The position numbers and the translations under genes are program-made. The notes beneath the pieces are model-generated. The model worked only from the letters and a program-made list of their open reading frames with translations, ran no database searches and had not been told where the DNA came from. Below, in pieces: positions 1 through 5,722 of a DNA stretch of 5,722 bases (the first letter of the stretch is position 1; each line of letters begins with the position of its first letter). The DNA is from an uncultured Treponema sp. Lineage in GTDB: Bacteria > Spirochaetota > Spirochaetia > Treponematales > Treponemataceae. The stretch is taken from assembly GCA_937902445.1 (NCBI GenBank), contig CALELJ010000020.1, positions 1 to 5,722 of the forward strand, given 5' to 3'.

Positions 1-1929
1 TCCTCAGGAATTCTGTGTCGCATTCCAATCTGGTGGAAGAAAAAATCTGCGTCAATAAGGCTGAACATTAAGCTTGGGGAAAAGTCCCAGAAGTTCATAG
101 GATTCCAGACAGTCCTTTCCGTTAAACCGGAATTCGTTCTCGACGGAGAAATCATTACCGTCCAGGAAGTTGAAAAACTGCTTGAAATGACAGAGGGCCT
201 TGCCCTGCTTAAAGGCAAATGGGTTGAAGTAAATAAGGACAAGCTTGCCGCTCTTCTTGCTGAATTTCAGAGAATCATGGAAAGCGAGCAGAAAATTTCT
301 TTGCTTGATGCTCTCCACGGAAACATCTTTGAGAAAAAAGAAAAAGACAAGGCCAATGAAAATGCGGAAGAAAGAAAAGAAGTAAATGTTGACGGTGACA
401 TAATCATAACCAACGGTGAATGGCTAAAGACATTCCTGAGCAACATCAGGGCCGCCGCAACAAATGAAGACATTGAGGTTCCGGAAAAGGTTAATGCTAC
501 CTTGCGCCCGTATCAGAAGGCCGGCTACAGCTGGCTTGCAGGCATGTACCGCTATGGTTTCGGCGCCTGTCTTGCTGACGACATGGGACTTGGAAAAACA
601 CTTCAGACACTCACCTTCATGGAATCCATACGCAGCGGCAAAGGTGGAGCAAAGAAAAAAATTCTTTTGATTGTTCCGGCTTCATTGATAGGAAACTGGC
701 AGGCGGAATCAAAAAAATTCACTCCTGAAATTACAATCAAAGTCCTTCATGGGAAAACGGCGGCAAAACTTCAGGCTGAAGCTGTAAGCGACCTGAAGTT
801 CCTTAACATCACGACCTACGGAATGGCTACAAAAATTCCTGCACTGCAAATGGTCAACTGGGACTGCATAATTCTTGATGAGGCACAGGCAATAAAAAAT
901 CCTGCATCAAAGCAGACCCAGATAATCAAGAAAATTCCTGCGGAAAAAAAAATTGCCATGACAGGAACACCTATTGAAAACAACCTTACAAACCTCTGGT
1001 CCATCTTTGACTTTGCAAACAAGGGGCTTTTGGGATCGTCAACGGAATTCAAAAAATTCCAGACGGAACTCAACGAAAATCCGGAAAAGAACACAAAGCT
1101 CCGTGCCATGATCGCACCCTTCTTTTTGCGCCGCCTGAAGACAGACAAAAGGATCATCTCAGATCTTCCTGAAAAAATTGAGACGACTGACTACATCACC
1201 CTAAACAAAAAACAGAAGACACTTTATACAAAGGCTGTCGACGACTTTACAAAACGCCTTGAAAAAATCGGTGACGAGAAAGATCGTGATCCTGTGAAGC
1301 GCAACGGACTTATGTTTGAAGTTCTAATAAGGCTGAAACAGATATGCAATCATCCGGACCAGTATCTTGGGCAGGAAGAATTTGATGTCAGTGACAGCGG
1401 TAAGTTTGAGATGGTCCGTGAAATATGCGAGACAATCTATGAAAAGCGAGAACGAGTCTTGATTTTTACCCAGTTCAAGGAAATGATAGATCCACTTGAA
1501 AAGTTTCTCGAAGGTATTTTCCATGCCAAAGGACTTTGCATCCACGGCGGAACAAAAGCAGAAACTCGAACTGAATACGTACAGAAATTCAACGGAGATG
1601 AATATATACCGTTTATGGTTCTTTCGCTGAAGGCTGCAGGCGTCGGACTCAACCTGGTAAAGGCAAACCATGTAATTCATTTTGACCGCTGGTGGAATCC
1701 TGCCATCGAAGCACAGGCAACGGACAGGGCATTCCGTATAGGACAGAAAAAGAATGTTTTTGTGCACAAGTTCGTTTGCAAGGATACCATCGAAGAAAAA
1801 ATCAACGACATGCTCAATGCGAAGACACTTCTTGCAAAAAGTGTCATAGGCGGAATCGGCGACACCGGAGAAAACCTGCTTACTAAAATGTCTGACCACG
1901 AATTGATTGAAGCCTTGAGGATGGACTAG
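1..1929 (+). CDS. SNF2-family DEAD/DEAH helicase-like ATPase, 5'-truncated (C-terminal 642 residues)
   Basis: The reading frame is open from the first base, so the true start lies left of the window; the ATG at 187 is internal. Numbering from the window's first codon, residues 1-65 (GILCRIPIWWK, then LLKGKWVEV) match the domain that precedes the motor in bacterial SNF2 proteins (SNF2-associated, DUF3670-like). A charged Lys/Glu linker follows near 110-130. The motor begins at LRPYQ (168). It carries Walker A DDMGLGKT (193-200, bases 577-600), Walker B DEAQ (293-296, bases 877-888), motif III TGTPIEN (from 321), VLIFTQF opening the second RecA lobe (about 486), and motif VI QATDRAFRIGQ (572-582, bases 1714-1746). 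All catalytic motifs are intact. SNF2 enzymes use ATP to translocate on double-stranded DNA and remodel or strip bound proteins; they rarely unwind strands. The cellular role of this bacterial subfamily is not settled, with transcription recycling or repair being possible. The SWIM gene 2 bp downstream is the likely partner. Family call is very secure; exact role is not. Confidence 0.96.
   Translation, partial: SSGILCRIPIWWKKKSASIRLNIKLGEKSQKFIGFQTVLSVKPEFVLDGEIITVQEVEKLLEMTEGLALLKGKWVEVNKDKLAALLAEFQRIMESEQKISLLDALHGNIFEKKEKDKANENAEERKEVNVDGDIIITNGEWLKTFLSNIRAAATNEDIEVPEKVNATLRPYQKAGYSWLAGMYRYGFGACLADDMGLGKTLQTLTFMESIRSGKGGAKKKILLIVPASLIGNWQAESKKFTPEITIKVLHGKTAAKLQAEAVSDLKFLNITTYGMATKIPALQMVNWDCIILDEAQAIKNPASKQTQIIKKIPAEKKIAMTGTPIENNLTNLWSIFDFANKGLLGSSTEFKKFQTELNENPEKNTKLRAMIAPFFLRRLKTDKRIISDLPEKIETTDYITLNKKQKTLYTKAVDDFTKRLEKIGDEKDRDPVKRNGLMFEVLIRLKQICNHPDQYLGQEEFDVSDSGKFEMVREICETIYEKRERVLIFTQFKEMIDPLEKFLEGIFHAKGLCIHGGTKAETRTEYVQKFNGDEYIPFMVLSLKAAGVGLNLVKANHVIHFDRWWNPAIEAQATDRAFRIGQKKNVFVHKFVCKDTIEEKINDMLNAKTLLAKSVIGGIGDTGENLLTKMSDHELIEALRMD
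1917..1920 (+). promoter_or_regulatory. Ribosome binding site for the SWIM gene
   Basis: GAGG lies 11 bases before the ATG at 1932, inside the last codons of the SNF2 gene. With only two bases between the SNF2 stop and the SWIM start, this suggests translational coupling and supports the chosen start. The spacing is slightly long. Confidence 0.55.
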
Positions 1930-1931
1930 AT

Positions 1932-2672
1932 ATGGCATACTACGAAGACGACGATTATTACTTTGATTATCAGAAACCCAAATACCAGACTGTCGCCGAG
2001 AGAAAAAACAAGGCTGAAGAATACGTAAAAAAAATGGCTTCAAAAGGAATCATTCTGAATCCCGTATCTATTCCTGGAAACAAGATTGCGGAAAAATGGT
2101 GGGGCCTCATGTGGTGCAAAAACCTTGAGCGTTATTCTGATTATGCCAACAGATTGCCTCGCGGAAAAAGCTATTGCAAAAATGGAAATGTCGTTGACCT
2201 TAAAATCGAAGAAGGCAAAATTCAGGCCCTAGTAATGGGAACCGCAAAGAAACCATATATTCTTGAAATAGACATTGATCCCATTGATCAGGTAAAGGCA
2301 GTGGATATTTCCTGGCAATGTTCAAAAAAAATCCACAATGTTGAAAGCCTCGTAAAGGGAGAATTTCCGCCGGAAATGGAAGATCTGTTCTTTCAGAAAG
2401 ACGGACTTTTTCCATCACCAAAGGAAATACACTTCTTCTGCATGTGCCCCGACAGCGCAAAAATGTGCAAGCATGTTGCTGCAGTTTTATATGCTGTAGG
2501 AGCAAAACTCGACTATGATCCTCTGCTCTTTTTTAAGCTGCGTGGAATAGACATAAACAGCCTTGTCGCAAAGGCAATCAGCAACAGACTTGAAAACCTG
2601 CTGGCAAATGCGGAAAACATTACACCTCGCGTTTACGACAATGCTGATGTTGAAAGTTTGTTTGGGCTTTGA
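1932..2672 (+). CDS. SWIM zinc-finger protein, partner of SNF2 ATPase
   Basis: This 246-residue soluble protein has a SWIM zinc-binding motif of the form CxC-x6-CxH: Cys170, Cys172, Cys179 and His181 (bases 2439-2474). The N-terminus is very acidic and tyrosine-rich (MAYYEDDDYYFDY). It is followed by a conserved core with WWGLMW (about residue 56), the RLPRGKSYCKNG segment and a beta-rich VVDLKIEEGKIQALVMG stretch, which is the usual layout of bacterial SWIM proteins encoded beside SNF2 genes. SWIM domains are known or predicted to bind DNA or proteins, so the likely role is to target or regulate the SNF2 motor; that is inference from pairing. The gene starts 2 bp after the SNF2 stop and is surely in the same transcript. 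All four zinc ligands are present and the length is normal. The final codons form the left arm of the terminator-like inverted repeat. Confidence 0.92.
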   Translation: MAYYEDDDYYFDYQKPKYQTVAERKNKAEEYVKKMASKGIILNPVSIPGNKIAEKWWGLMWCKNLERYSDYANRLPRGKSYCKNGNVVDLKIEEGKIQALVMGTAKKPYILEIDIDPIDQVKAVDISWQCSKKIHNVESLVKGEFPPEMEDLFFQKDGLFPSPKEIHFFCMCPDSAKMCKHVAAVLYAVGAKLDYDPLLFFKLRGIDINSLVAKAISNRLENLLANAENITPRVYDNADVESLFGL

Positions 2673-2698
2673 GCTTTCATTTAATCCAAACAAACTTT
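2653..2698. terminator. Inverted repeat between convergent operons, probable terminator
   Basis: AAAGTTTGTTTGG (2653-2665) and CCAAACAAACTTT (2686-2698) are perfect 13-bp reverse complements separated by 20 bases. On the plus strand the stem is followed by AGTTTT, a short and interrupted T tract, so it can end the SNF2-SWIM transcript. On the minus strand it begins 5 bases after the ECF T-component stop, so the same stem may serve the ECF operon too, but no T run follows it in that direction. The stem is AT-rich and the loop is long, so efficiency is uncertain. The left arm codes for the last residues of the SWIM protein. Confidence 0.6.
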
Positions 2699-2703
2699 AG
2701 TTT

Positions 2704-3474
2704 TCAGTGAATCACAACCTCAAAAATTGTTCCCGCAAGAAGAACCAGGCTGAAAAGATAGCAGAGGACATCGCGGGCCTTGTACCCGTAGTTTTTAAGG
2801 CAGCTGCCCTTTTTTCTGAATTTGAAACCACGGAGATCAGCAGCGATGGCAAGGCTCTGGGTTTTTCTTACGGAAGAAACAAGCAGTGGCGCACACAAAG
2901 GAAGTATCAGGGCAACCTTTTTGAATGGATTTTTTGTATCAAGTTCAATTCCACGTGACGTTTGAGCTTCCATGATTCCGGCCATTTCAGAAGCAAAGAC
3001 AGGAATGAAGCGGATTGCCGTAGTCATTGTAAACGCATATTTAAATGGGATGTGAAGTTTTTCTACAAGTGAATTTGAAAGGTCACCGAGTTTTGTAACG
3101 CTCAGCATAAGTGCCAGAGGAAGTGTCGCACAGCTTAAGCGCATTACAAGACGGAATGCATTCATAACGCCGTTGTCGGTAATCTGAATGAATCTGTATT
3201 CGTAAATTACATTTCCAGATCTGATGCAAAGAACCTGCAGTATGAAAAGGAAAATGGAAATTTTTATCAATCCCTTAAGCAGAGTGAATGTCCTGCTGTA
3301 GATTCCGCAAATAAGACCGATGACAACATCAAGCACCAGAAGACCAATAAGAACATAGACGTTGCTTGAAATGAAACAGCTGATACAGATTGCAAAAGCA
3401 AAAAACAATTTTGTAATGGGATTCATTTTGTGGAATACTGAATCTCCGGAAATATAGTCTAAAAGTCCCTTCAT
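2704..3474 (-). CDS. ECF transporter transmembrane T component (EcfT)
   Basis: This 256-residue membrane protein is the energy-coupling scaffold of an ECF importer. It joins the substrate-binding S component to the ATPase and transmits ATP-driven motion. Hydrophobic segments lie near residues 22-58, 67-84, 108-126, 146-160, 187-202 and 235-254. The family hallmarks are the two Arg-Gly coupling motifs, AQTSRG (170-175) and AADLRG (211-216), whose helices dock into grooves of the two ATPase domains. The N-terminal HKMNPITKLFFAF segment is also typical. Length is normal. The ATG at 3474 is 2 bp after the ATPase stop and has GGAG 7 bases upstream, so the start is well supported. It is the last gene of the S-A-T operon and ends next to the convergent inverted repeat. 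Because the operon also has its own S component, this T protein probably serves one dedicated transporter, though sharing with S components elsewhere cannot be excluded. Confidence 0.93.
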   Translation of the reverse strand: MKGLLDYISGDSVFHKMNPITKLFFAFAICISCFISSNVYVLIGLLVLDVVIGLICGIYSRTFTLLKGLIKISIFLFILQVLCIRSGNVIYEYRFIQITDNGVMNAFRLVMRLSCATLPLALMLSVTKLGDLSNSLVEKLHIPFKYAFTMTTAIRFIPVFASEMAGIMEAQTSRGIELDTKNPFKKVALILPLCAPLLVSSVRKTQSLAIAADLRGFKFRKKGSCLKNYGYKARDVLCYLFSLVLLAGTIFEVVIH

Positions 3475-3476
3475 CT

Positions 3477-5036
3477 TTATTCTCCATCAAACTGTTTTAG
3501 GCCCAGTGAATTTTCTTCCATGACTGGAACAAGCTCCTTTGGATATCCGTCTGCAACAATGGAGCCCTTTGCAACTACAACCATGCGCTTTGCAAAATCA
3601 CGAACAAGCTCCATATCGTGGCAGACCATGATAACTGTGGTTCCCTTTTCATTAAGTTCCTTTACAGCATTCATAAGGTCCATGCATTCCTTGTAGTCAA
3701 GTCCAGTTGTAGGCTCGTCAAGAATCATCACTTCCGGCTGAACCGCAATGATGGAAGCCAATGCAAGCTGCTGACGCTGTCCACGGCTTAACGCAAAGGG
3801 TGCCATGGCAGGATCAAAACCAAAGCGATCAACAATTTCCTTTGCTCTTTGTTCTGGCTCCGGCATTTTTAGAGCCTTAAGTCCAAAAGCAATTTCATCA
3901 AGGATTGTATAGCAGCAAAGCTGTCTGTCAGGATTCTGGAAAAGGAAACCAATGTGACGTGCAAGGATGCTGTTCTTTGTCTTTTTGCTATCAAGGCCAC
4001 AGATTTTAATGCTTCCGCCTGCAGGCTTTAAAATTCCGCCTATAAGTTTGCTTAACGTAGATTTACCTGAACCGTTTTCACCAGTCAAAGCAAGGAAGTC
4101 GCCTTTATAGACCTTAAAATCAACATCTTTGATAAGATAGTTCACATCGTAACCAAAAGACATTTTATTTACTTCAACAATAGGTTCTGCTTCAGTTGAA
4201 TATTTAGCATATTCCACTTTTTCTGAAGACGAAACTTTTGTATCAGCACCGTCAATTTTCTTTTTTGAATCAGCCACAATCTGGTCGAGAATTTTACCCA
4301 CGCGTTCATGGTTCAATCCAAGATCTGCAAGCTTATCTCGATGGGAAAGAACTTCCTCTACAGTTCCGTGGAATGTAAGTTCACCATGTTTCAATACGGC
4401 AAGTTTTTTTGCATACTCGCAAAGAAGGCGTATTTTCTGTTCAATGACGATGACAGTAAGGCCATATTTTTCATTCAGTTCCTTTATGATTCTGAAGATG
4501 TTACGGCTTGCGGCAGGATCAAGTTCACCTGTAGGCTCGTCCAGAACAAGAATCTTTGGGCGCAGGGCAAGAATTGCGGCAATGGCAACCTTCTGTTTTT
4601 GTCCTCCGCTCAAACTTGAAATGTCACGTTCACGCAGGAATTCTATCTGCATTTCCTTGAGAACCCACTCAAGGCGCCGGTAGATTTCCTGCTTTTCAAA
4701 ACCAAAGTTTTCCATACCGAAAAGGATTTCATCCTCAACAGTTGCTGAAGTCATCTGGCTGTCGATGTCCTGAAAGACGGAACCAATCTCCAGGGCAAGC
4801 TGACATGGATCAGTGTCAAAAACATCCTTGTCATTTACAAGAACTTTTCCGTAATAGTCACCTTTATAATGGTGCGGAATGATTCCGTTTATGGCATATG
4901 ACAGGGTTGTCTTGCCTGCTCCGCTTGAACCGATGATTCCAAGGAATTCACCGTCCTCTACTTCCAGATTTATCTTTGAAAGCGCATTTTCCTTTGCGTC
5001 GATGTATGAAAAACTAAGGTTCTGTATCTTGATCAT
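3477..5036 (-). CDS. ECF transporter ATPase with two fused ABC domains (EcfA1-EcfA2 type)
   Basis: This 519-residue cytoplasmic protein joins two ABC ATPase domains, so it supplies the whole ATPase dimer of the importer in one chain. Domain 1 (about 1-240) has Walker A GSSGAGKTT (36-44), Q-loop Gln89, signature LSGGQ (142-146) and Walker B ILVLDE (162-167). Its switch position reads VIVIEQK, with Gln200 where His is usual. A polar linker (about 255-283) follows. Domain 2 (about 285-519) has Walker A GENGSGKST (319-327), Q-loop Gln367, signature LSRGQ (416-420), Walker B VMILDE (436-441) and switch His473. Both catalytic Glu residues (167 and 441) remain. The layout resembles YkoD-type fused ATPases of ECF importers. 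The start overlaps the S-component stop by 4 bp (ATGA at 5033-5036), with only a weak AAGG upstream, so translation is probably coupled. The stop is 2 bp before the T-component start. Confidence 0.95.
   Translation of the reverse strand: MIKIQNLSFSYIDAKENALSKINLEVEDGEFLGIIGSSGAGKTTLSYAINGIIPHHYKGDYYGKVLVNDKDVFDTDPCQLALEIGSVFQDIDSQMTSATVEDEILFGMENFGFEKQEIYRRLEWVLKEMQIEFLRERDISSLSGGQKQKVAIAAILALRPKILVLDEPTGELDPAASRNIFRIIKELNEKYGLTVIVIEQKIRLLCEYAKKLAVLKHGELTFHGTVEEVLSHRDKLADLGLNHERVGKILDQIVADSKKKIDGADTKVSSSEKVEYAKYSTEAEPIVEVNKMSFGYDVNYLIKDVDFKVYKGDFLALTGENGSGKSTLSKLIGGILKPAGGSIKICGLDSKKTKNSILARHIGFLFQNPDRQLCCYTILDEIAFGLKALKMPEPEQRAKEIVDRFGFDPAMAPFALSRGQRQQLALASIIAVQPEVMILDEPTTGLDYKECMDLMNAVKELNEKGTTVIMVCHDMELVRDFAKRMVVVAKGSIVADGYPKELVPVMEENSLGLKQFDGE
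3482..3485 (-). promoter_or_regulatory. Ribosome binding site for the T component
   Basis: On the minus strand GGAG sits 7 bases upstream of the ATG at 3474, within the last codons of the ATPase gene. It fixes the start of the T component. Confidence 0.75.
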
Positions 5037-5596
5037 TTCAATGTTGCCTTAAGTGGATAGTAAAGTACCTGTACGATGATTGCGTTGAACAGAGCTGTAA
5101 ACCCAACGATAGGAACGAAGGCTGCAAGTGCTGCAGGATCGGACTTGATTACAACAAGAAGGAATGTTGCGTAGATTCCGCCTGAAACCACTGTGCTTAC
5201 AAATGTAGCAACAGCAGGCATGATTTCAACTTTTCCGATCTTTGGCATTGGAACTTTTACAAGAAGACACATTACGAGAGCACCAAAGAATTCAGAAAGG
5301 AAGTTGAGCCATGGAGTTCCCGGGAAGAACTGGCAGATTGCACCTGCAAGGATACCGATGATAATTGCTTCAAATACCCGTGGCCTAATAAGGACAATTG
5401 CCATACAATACATGGCGATGATGAAGTTTGGCTTCATACCAAAGAAGTTTACAAAGCTTCCTACAAAGAACTTGAGTACTGCACCGGCTGCAAGCAAAAT
5501 TGCGATGAGTACAAGTTCGCGGATCGAAAGGCCTTTCTTTTCTTCTCCCTTCATGACTCTTTTTTCTTCAACATTTTCATTCATTTCTTCTGACAT
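5033..5596 (-). CDS. ECF transporter S component, substrate unproven (possibly TrpP-like)
   Basis: This 187-residue membrane protein has about six hydrophobic segments (near 25-45, 56-72, 75-92, 97-114, 125-150 and 158-180), the size and topology of ECF substrate-capture subunits. Its place as first gene before a fused ATPase and a T component makes the S-component role strong. A hydrophilic, Glu/Lys-rich N-terminus of about 25 residues precedes the first helix. Residues 53-57 (GMKPN), then PRVFEAIIIGILAG (72-85) and an FPGTPWLNF loop (91-99), recall the TrpP tryptophan-transporter family as I remember it; I do not see the signatures I would expect of BioY. Substrate is therefore open. The frame is open up to an ATG at 5644, but the ATG at 5596 is chosen. 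It has a strong GGAGG 6 bases upstream, and the earlier ATG would lie upstream of the predicted transcription start. Confidence 0.85.
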   Translation of the reverse strand: MSEEMNENVEEKRVMKGEEKKGLSIRELVLIAILLAAGAVLKFFVGSFVNFFGMKPNFIIAMYCMAIVLIRPRVFEAIIIGILAGAICQFFPGTPWLNFLSEFFGALVMCLLVKVPMPKIGKVEIMPAVATFVSTVVSGGIYATFLLVVIKSDPAALAAFVPIVGFTALFNAIIVQVLYYPLKATLK

Positions 5597-5602
5597 AAAA
5601 TA

Positions 5603-5607
5603 CCTCC
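5603..5607 (-). promoter_or_regulatory. Strong ribosome binding site for the S component
   Basis: On the minus strand GGAGG is followed by a 6-base spacer and then the ATG at 5596. It decides the start of the S component in favour of the internal ATG over the upstream ATG at 5644. Confidence 0.88.
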
Positions 5608-5613
5608 GAAACC

Positions 5614-5639
5614 TTATGTTTCTATTGATAGTAACATAA
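5614..5639. promoter_or_regulatory. Operator-like palindrome 2, over the transcription start and -10
   Basis: The core TGTTTCTA-TTGA-TAGTAACA (5617-5636) matches the operator-1 palindrome with one mismatched pair. The symmetry extends outward to 12-base arms with a 2-base centre and one mismatch between the arms (5614-5639). It overlaps the -10 element and covers the predicted transcription start, the classic place for a repressor. The regulator is not identified and is not encoded in the window. Confidence 0.68.
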
Positions 5640-5664
5640 TACAACAGAATTGCAACCTTGTCAA
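5636..5664 (-). promoter_or_regulatory. Sigma-70-type promoter of the ECF operon
   Basis: Read on the minus strand, TTGACA (5664-5659) is a perfect -35 box. It is followed by a 17-base spacer and TATTAT (5641-5636), a -10 box with one mismatch to TATAAT. Transcription should start near 5628-5631, leaving a leader of only about 32-35 bases before the S-component ATG. That is too short for a riboswitch, so control is likely through protein binding to DNA. Both flanks carry operator-like palindromes. Confidence 0.85.
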
Positions 5665-5666
5665 AT

Positions 5667-5686
5667 TGTTTCTATCTGTAGAAACA
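5667..5686. promoter_or_regulatory. Operator-like palindrome 1, just upstream of the -35
   Basis: TGTTTCTA-TCTG-TAGAAACA is a perfect inverted repeat with 8-base arms and a 4-base centre. It ends 2 bases from the -35 box. The same core recurs at 5617-5636, centre to centre exactly 50 bp away, so the two sites bracket the promoter. Size and symmetry fit a dimeric helix-turn-helix regulator. Confidence 0.68.
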
Positions 5687-5690
5687 GGGC

Positions 5691-5722
5691 AATTCATAAT
5701 TCATAATTCATAATTCATAATT
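5691..5722. repeat. Heptanucleotide tandem repeat (AATTCAT)n
   Basis: Four perfect copies of AATTCAT plus a further AATT run to the right edge of the window, and the array may continue beyond it. It starts 26 bases upstream of the ECF operon's -35 box and 4 bases beyond operator 1. It is purely AT-rich apart from one C per unit and codes for nothing visible here. It could act as a flexible or UP-like upstream element, or simply be a slippage-prone microsatellite. Confidence 0.85.

Noticed and set aside
187..189. ATG at 187 as the start of the SNF2 gene
   Set aside because: The frame is open and recognisably SNF2-associated domain from base 1 (GILCRIPIWWK), so this Met is internal and the gene is truncated by the window edge.
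1324..2043. 239-codon open frame on the minus strand opposite the SNF2 gene
   Set aside because: It is antisense to conserved SNF2 motifs V and VI and the SWIM start. It has no recognisable domain and I saw no ribosome site that would support it, so it is a shadow frame.
1..2672. SNF2 gene as part of a phage-defence system such as DISARM
   Set aside because: The partner is a SWIM protein, and no methyltransferase, DUF1998 protein, nuclease or other defence gene is visible. The pairing fits the common housekeeping-type SNF2/SWIM module; genes left of the window are not visible.
2707..2958. 83-codon plus-strand frame after the SWIM gene
   Set aside because: It lies antisense to the C-terminal part of EcfT, including its AADLRG and AQTSRG motifs, and follows the terminator-like repeat with no clear ribosome site.
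5597..5635. Riboswitch ahead of the ECF operon
   Set aside because: Many ECF importers are riboswitch-controlled, but the predicted leader is only about 35 bases, too short for any known vitamin riboswitch, and paired DNA operators explain control better.
5193..5639. 148-codon open frame on the plus strand opposite the S component
   Set aside because: It is antisense to a well-supported membrane protein with promoter and ribosome site. The translation is low-complexity with no family likeness.
5594..5644. Upstream ATG at 5644 as the start of the S component
   Set aside because: It would add 16 residues encoded by the -10 region, operator 2 and the GGAGG. The predicted transcript starts downstream of it, and the ATG at 5596 has an ideal ribosome site.
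5691..5722. CRISPR array or mobile-element end
   Set aside because: The repeats are 7 bp and directly adjacent without spacers, and no transposase or cas gene is nearby; this is a simple tandem repeat.

Overview
The window looks like chromosomal DNA from a moderately AT-rich bacterium. A host-associated spirochaete of the Treponema type is my best guess. That guess rests on the overall style of the SNF2, SWIM and ECF proteins and is recognition from memory, not proof. There is no sign of phage, plasmid or insertion sequences. Nearly every base is coding, and the only real intergenic stretch is the last 126 bases.

Left half, plus strand (1-2672): the 3' part of a bacterial SNF2-family helicase/translocase gene runs in from beyond the left edge. 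Two bases after it comes a SWIM zinc-finger protein gene. The two are surely co-transcribed, and this SNF2/SWIM pairing recurs in many bacteria. A perfect 13-bp inverted repeat (2653-2698) overlaps the end of the SWIM gene and closes the unit. It sits between two convergent operons.

Right half, minus strand (5596 down to 2704): a compact three-gene ECF (energy-coupling factor) vitamin/micronutrient importer in the order S component, fused double ATPase, T component. The first two genes overlap by 4 bp and the last two are 2 bp apart. All parts of one transporter are present, so it can work as a dedicated importer. The substrate is not proven. The S component is not obviously BioY or ThiT and has a GMKPN motif that reminds me of the TrpP (tryptophan) family.

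Right edge (5597-5722): a control region for the ECF operon. It has a near-consensus sigma-70 promoter (TTGACA, 17 bp, TATTAT), a strong ribosome binding site and a short leader. Two copies of a TGTTTCTA-N4-TAGAAACA palindrome, exactly 50 bp apart, bracket the promoter and strongly suggest repression by a dimeric DNA-binding regulator. A heptanucleotide tandem repeat (AATTCAT, about 4.6 copies) lies just upstream and runs off the window.

The most interesting points are the paired operators, the uncertain substrate of the importer, and an ATPase in which the two non-canonical residues fall in the same composite ATP site.
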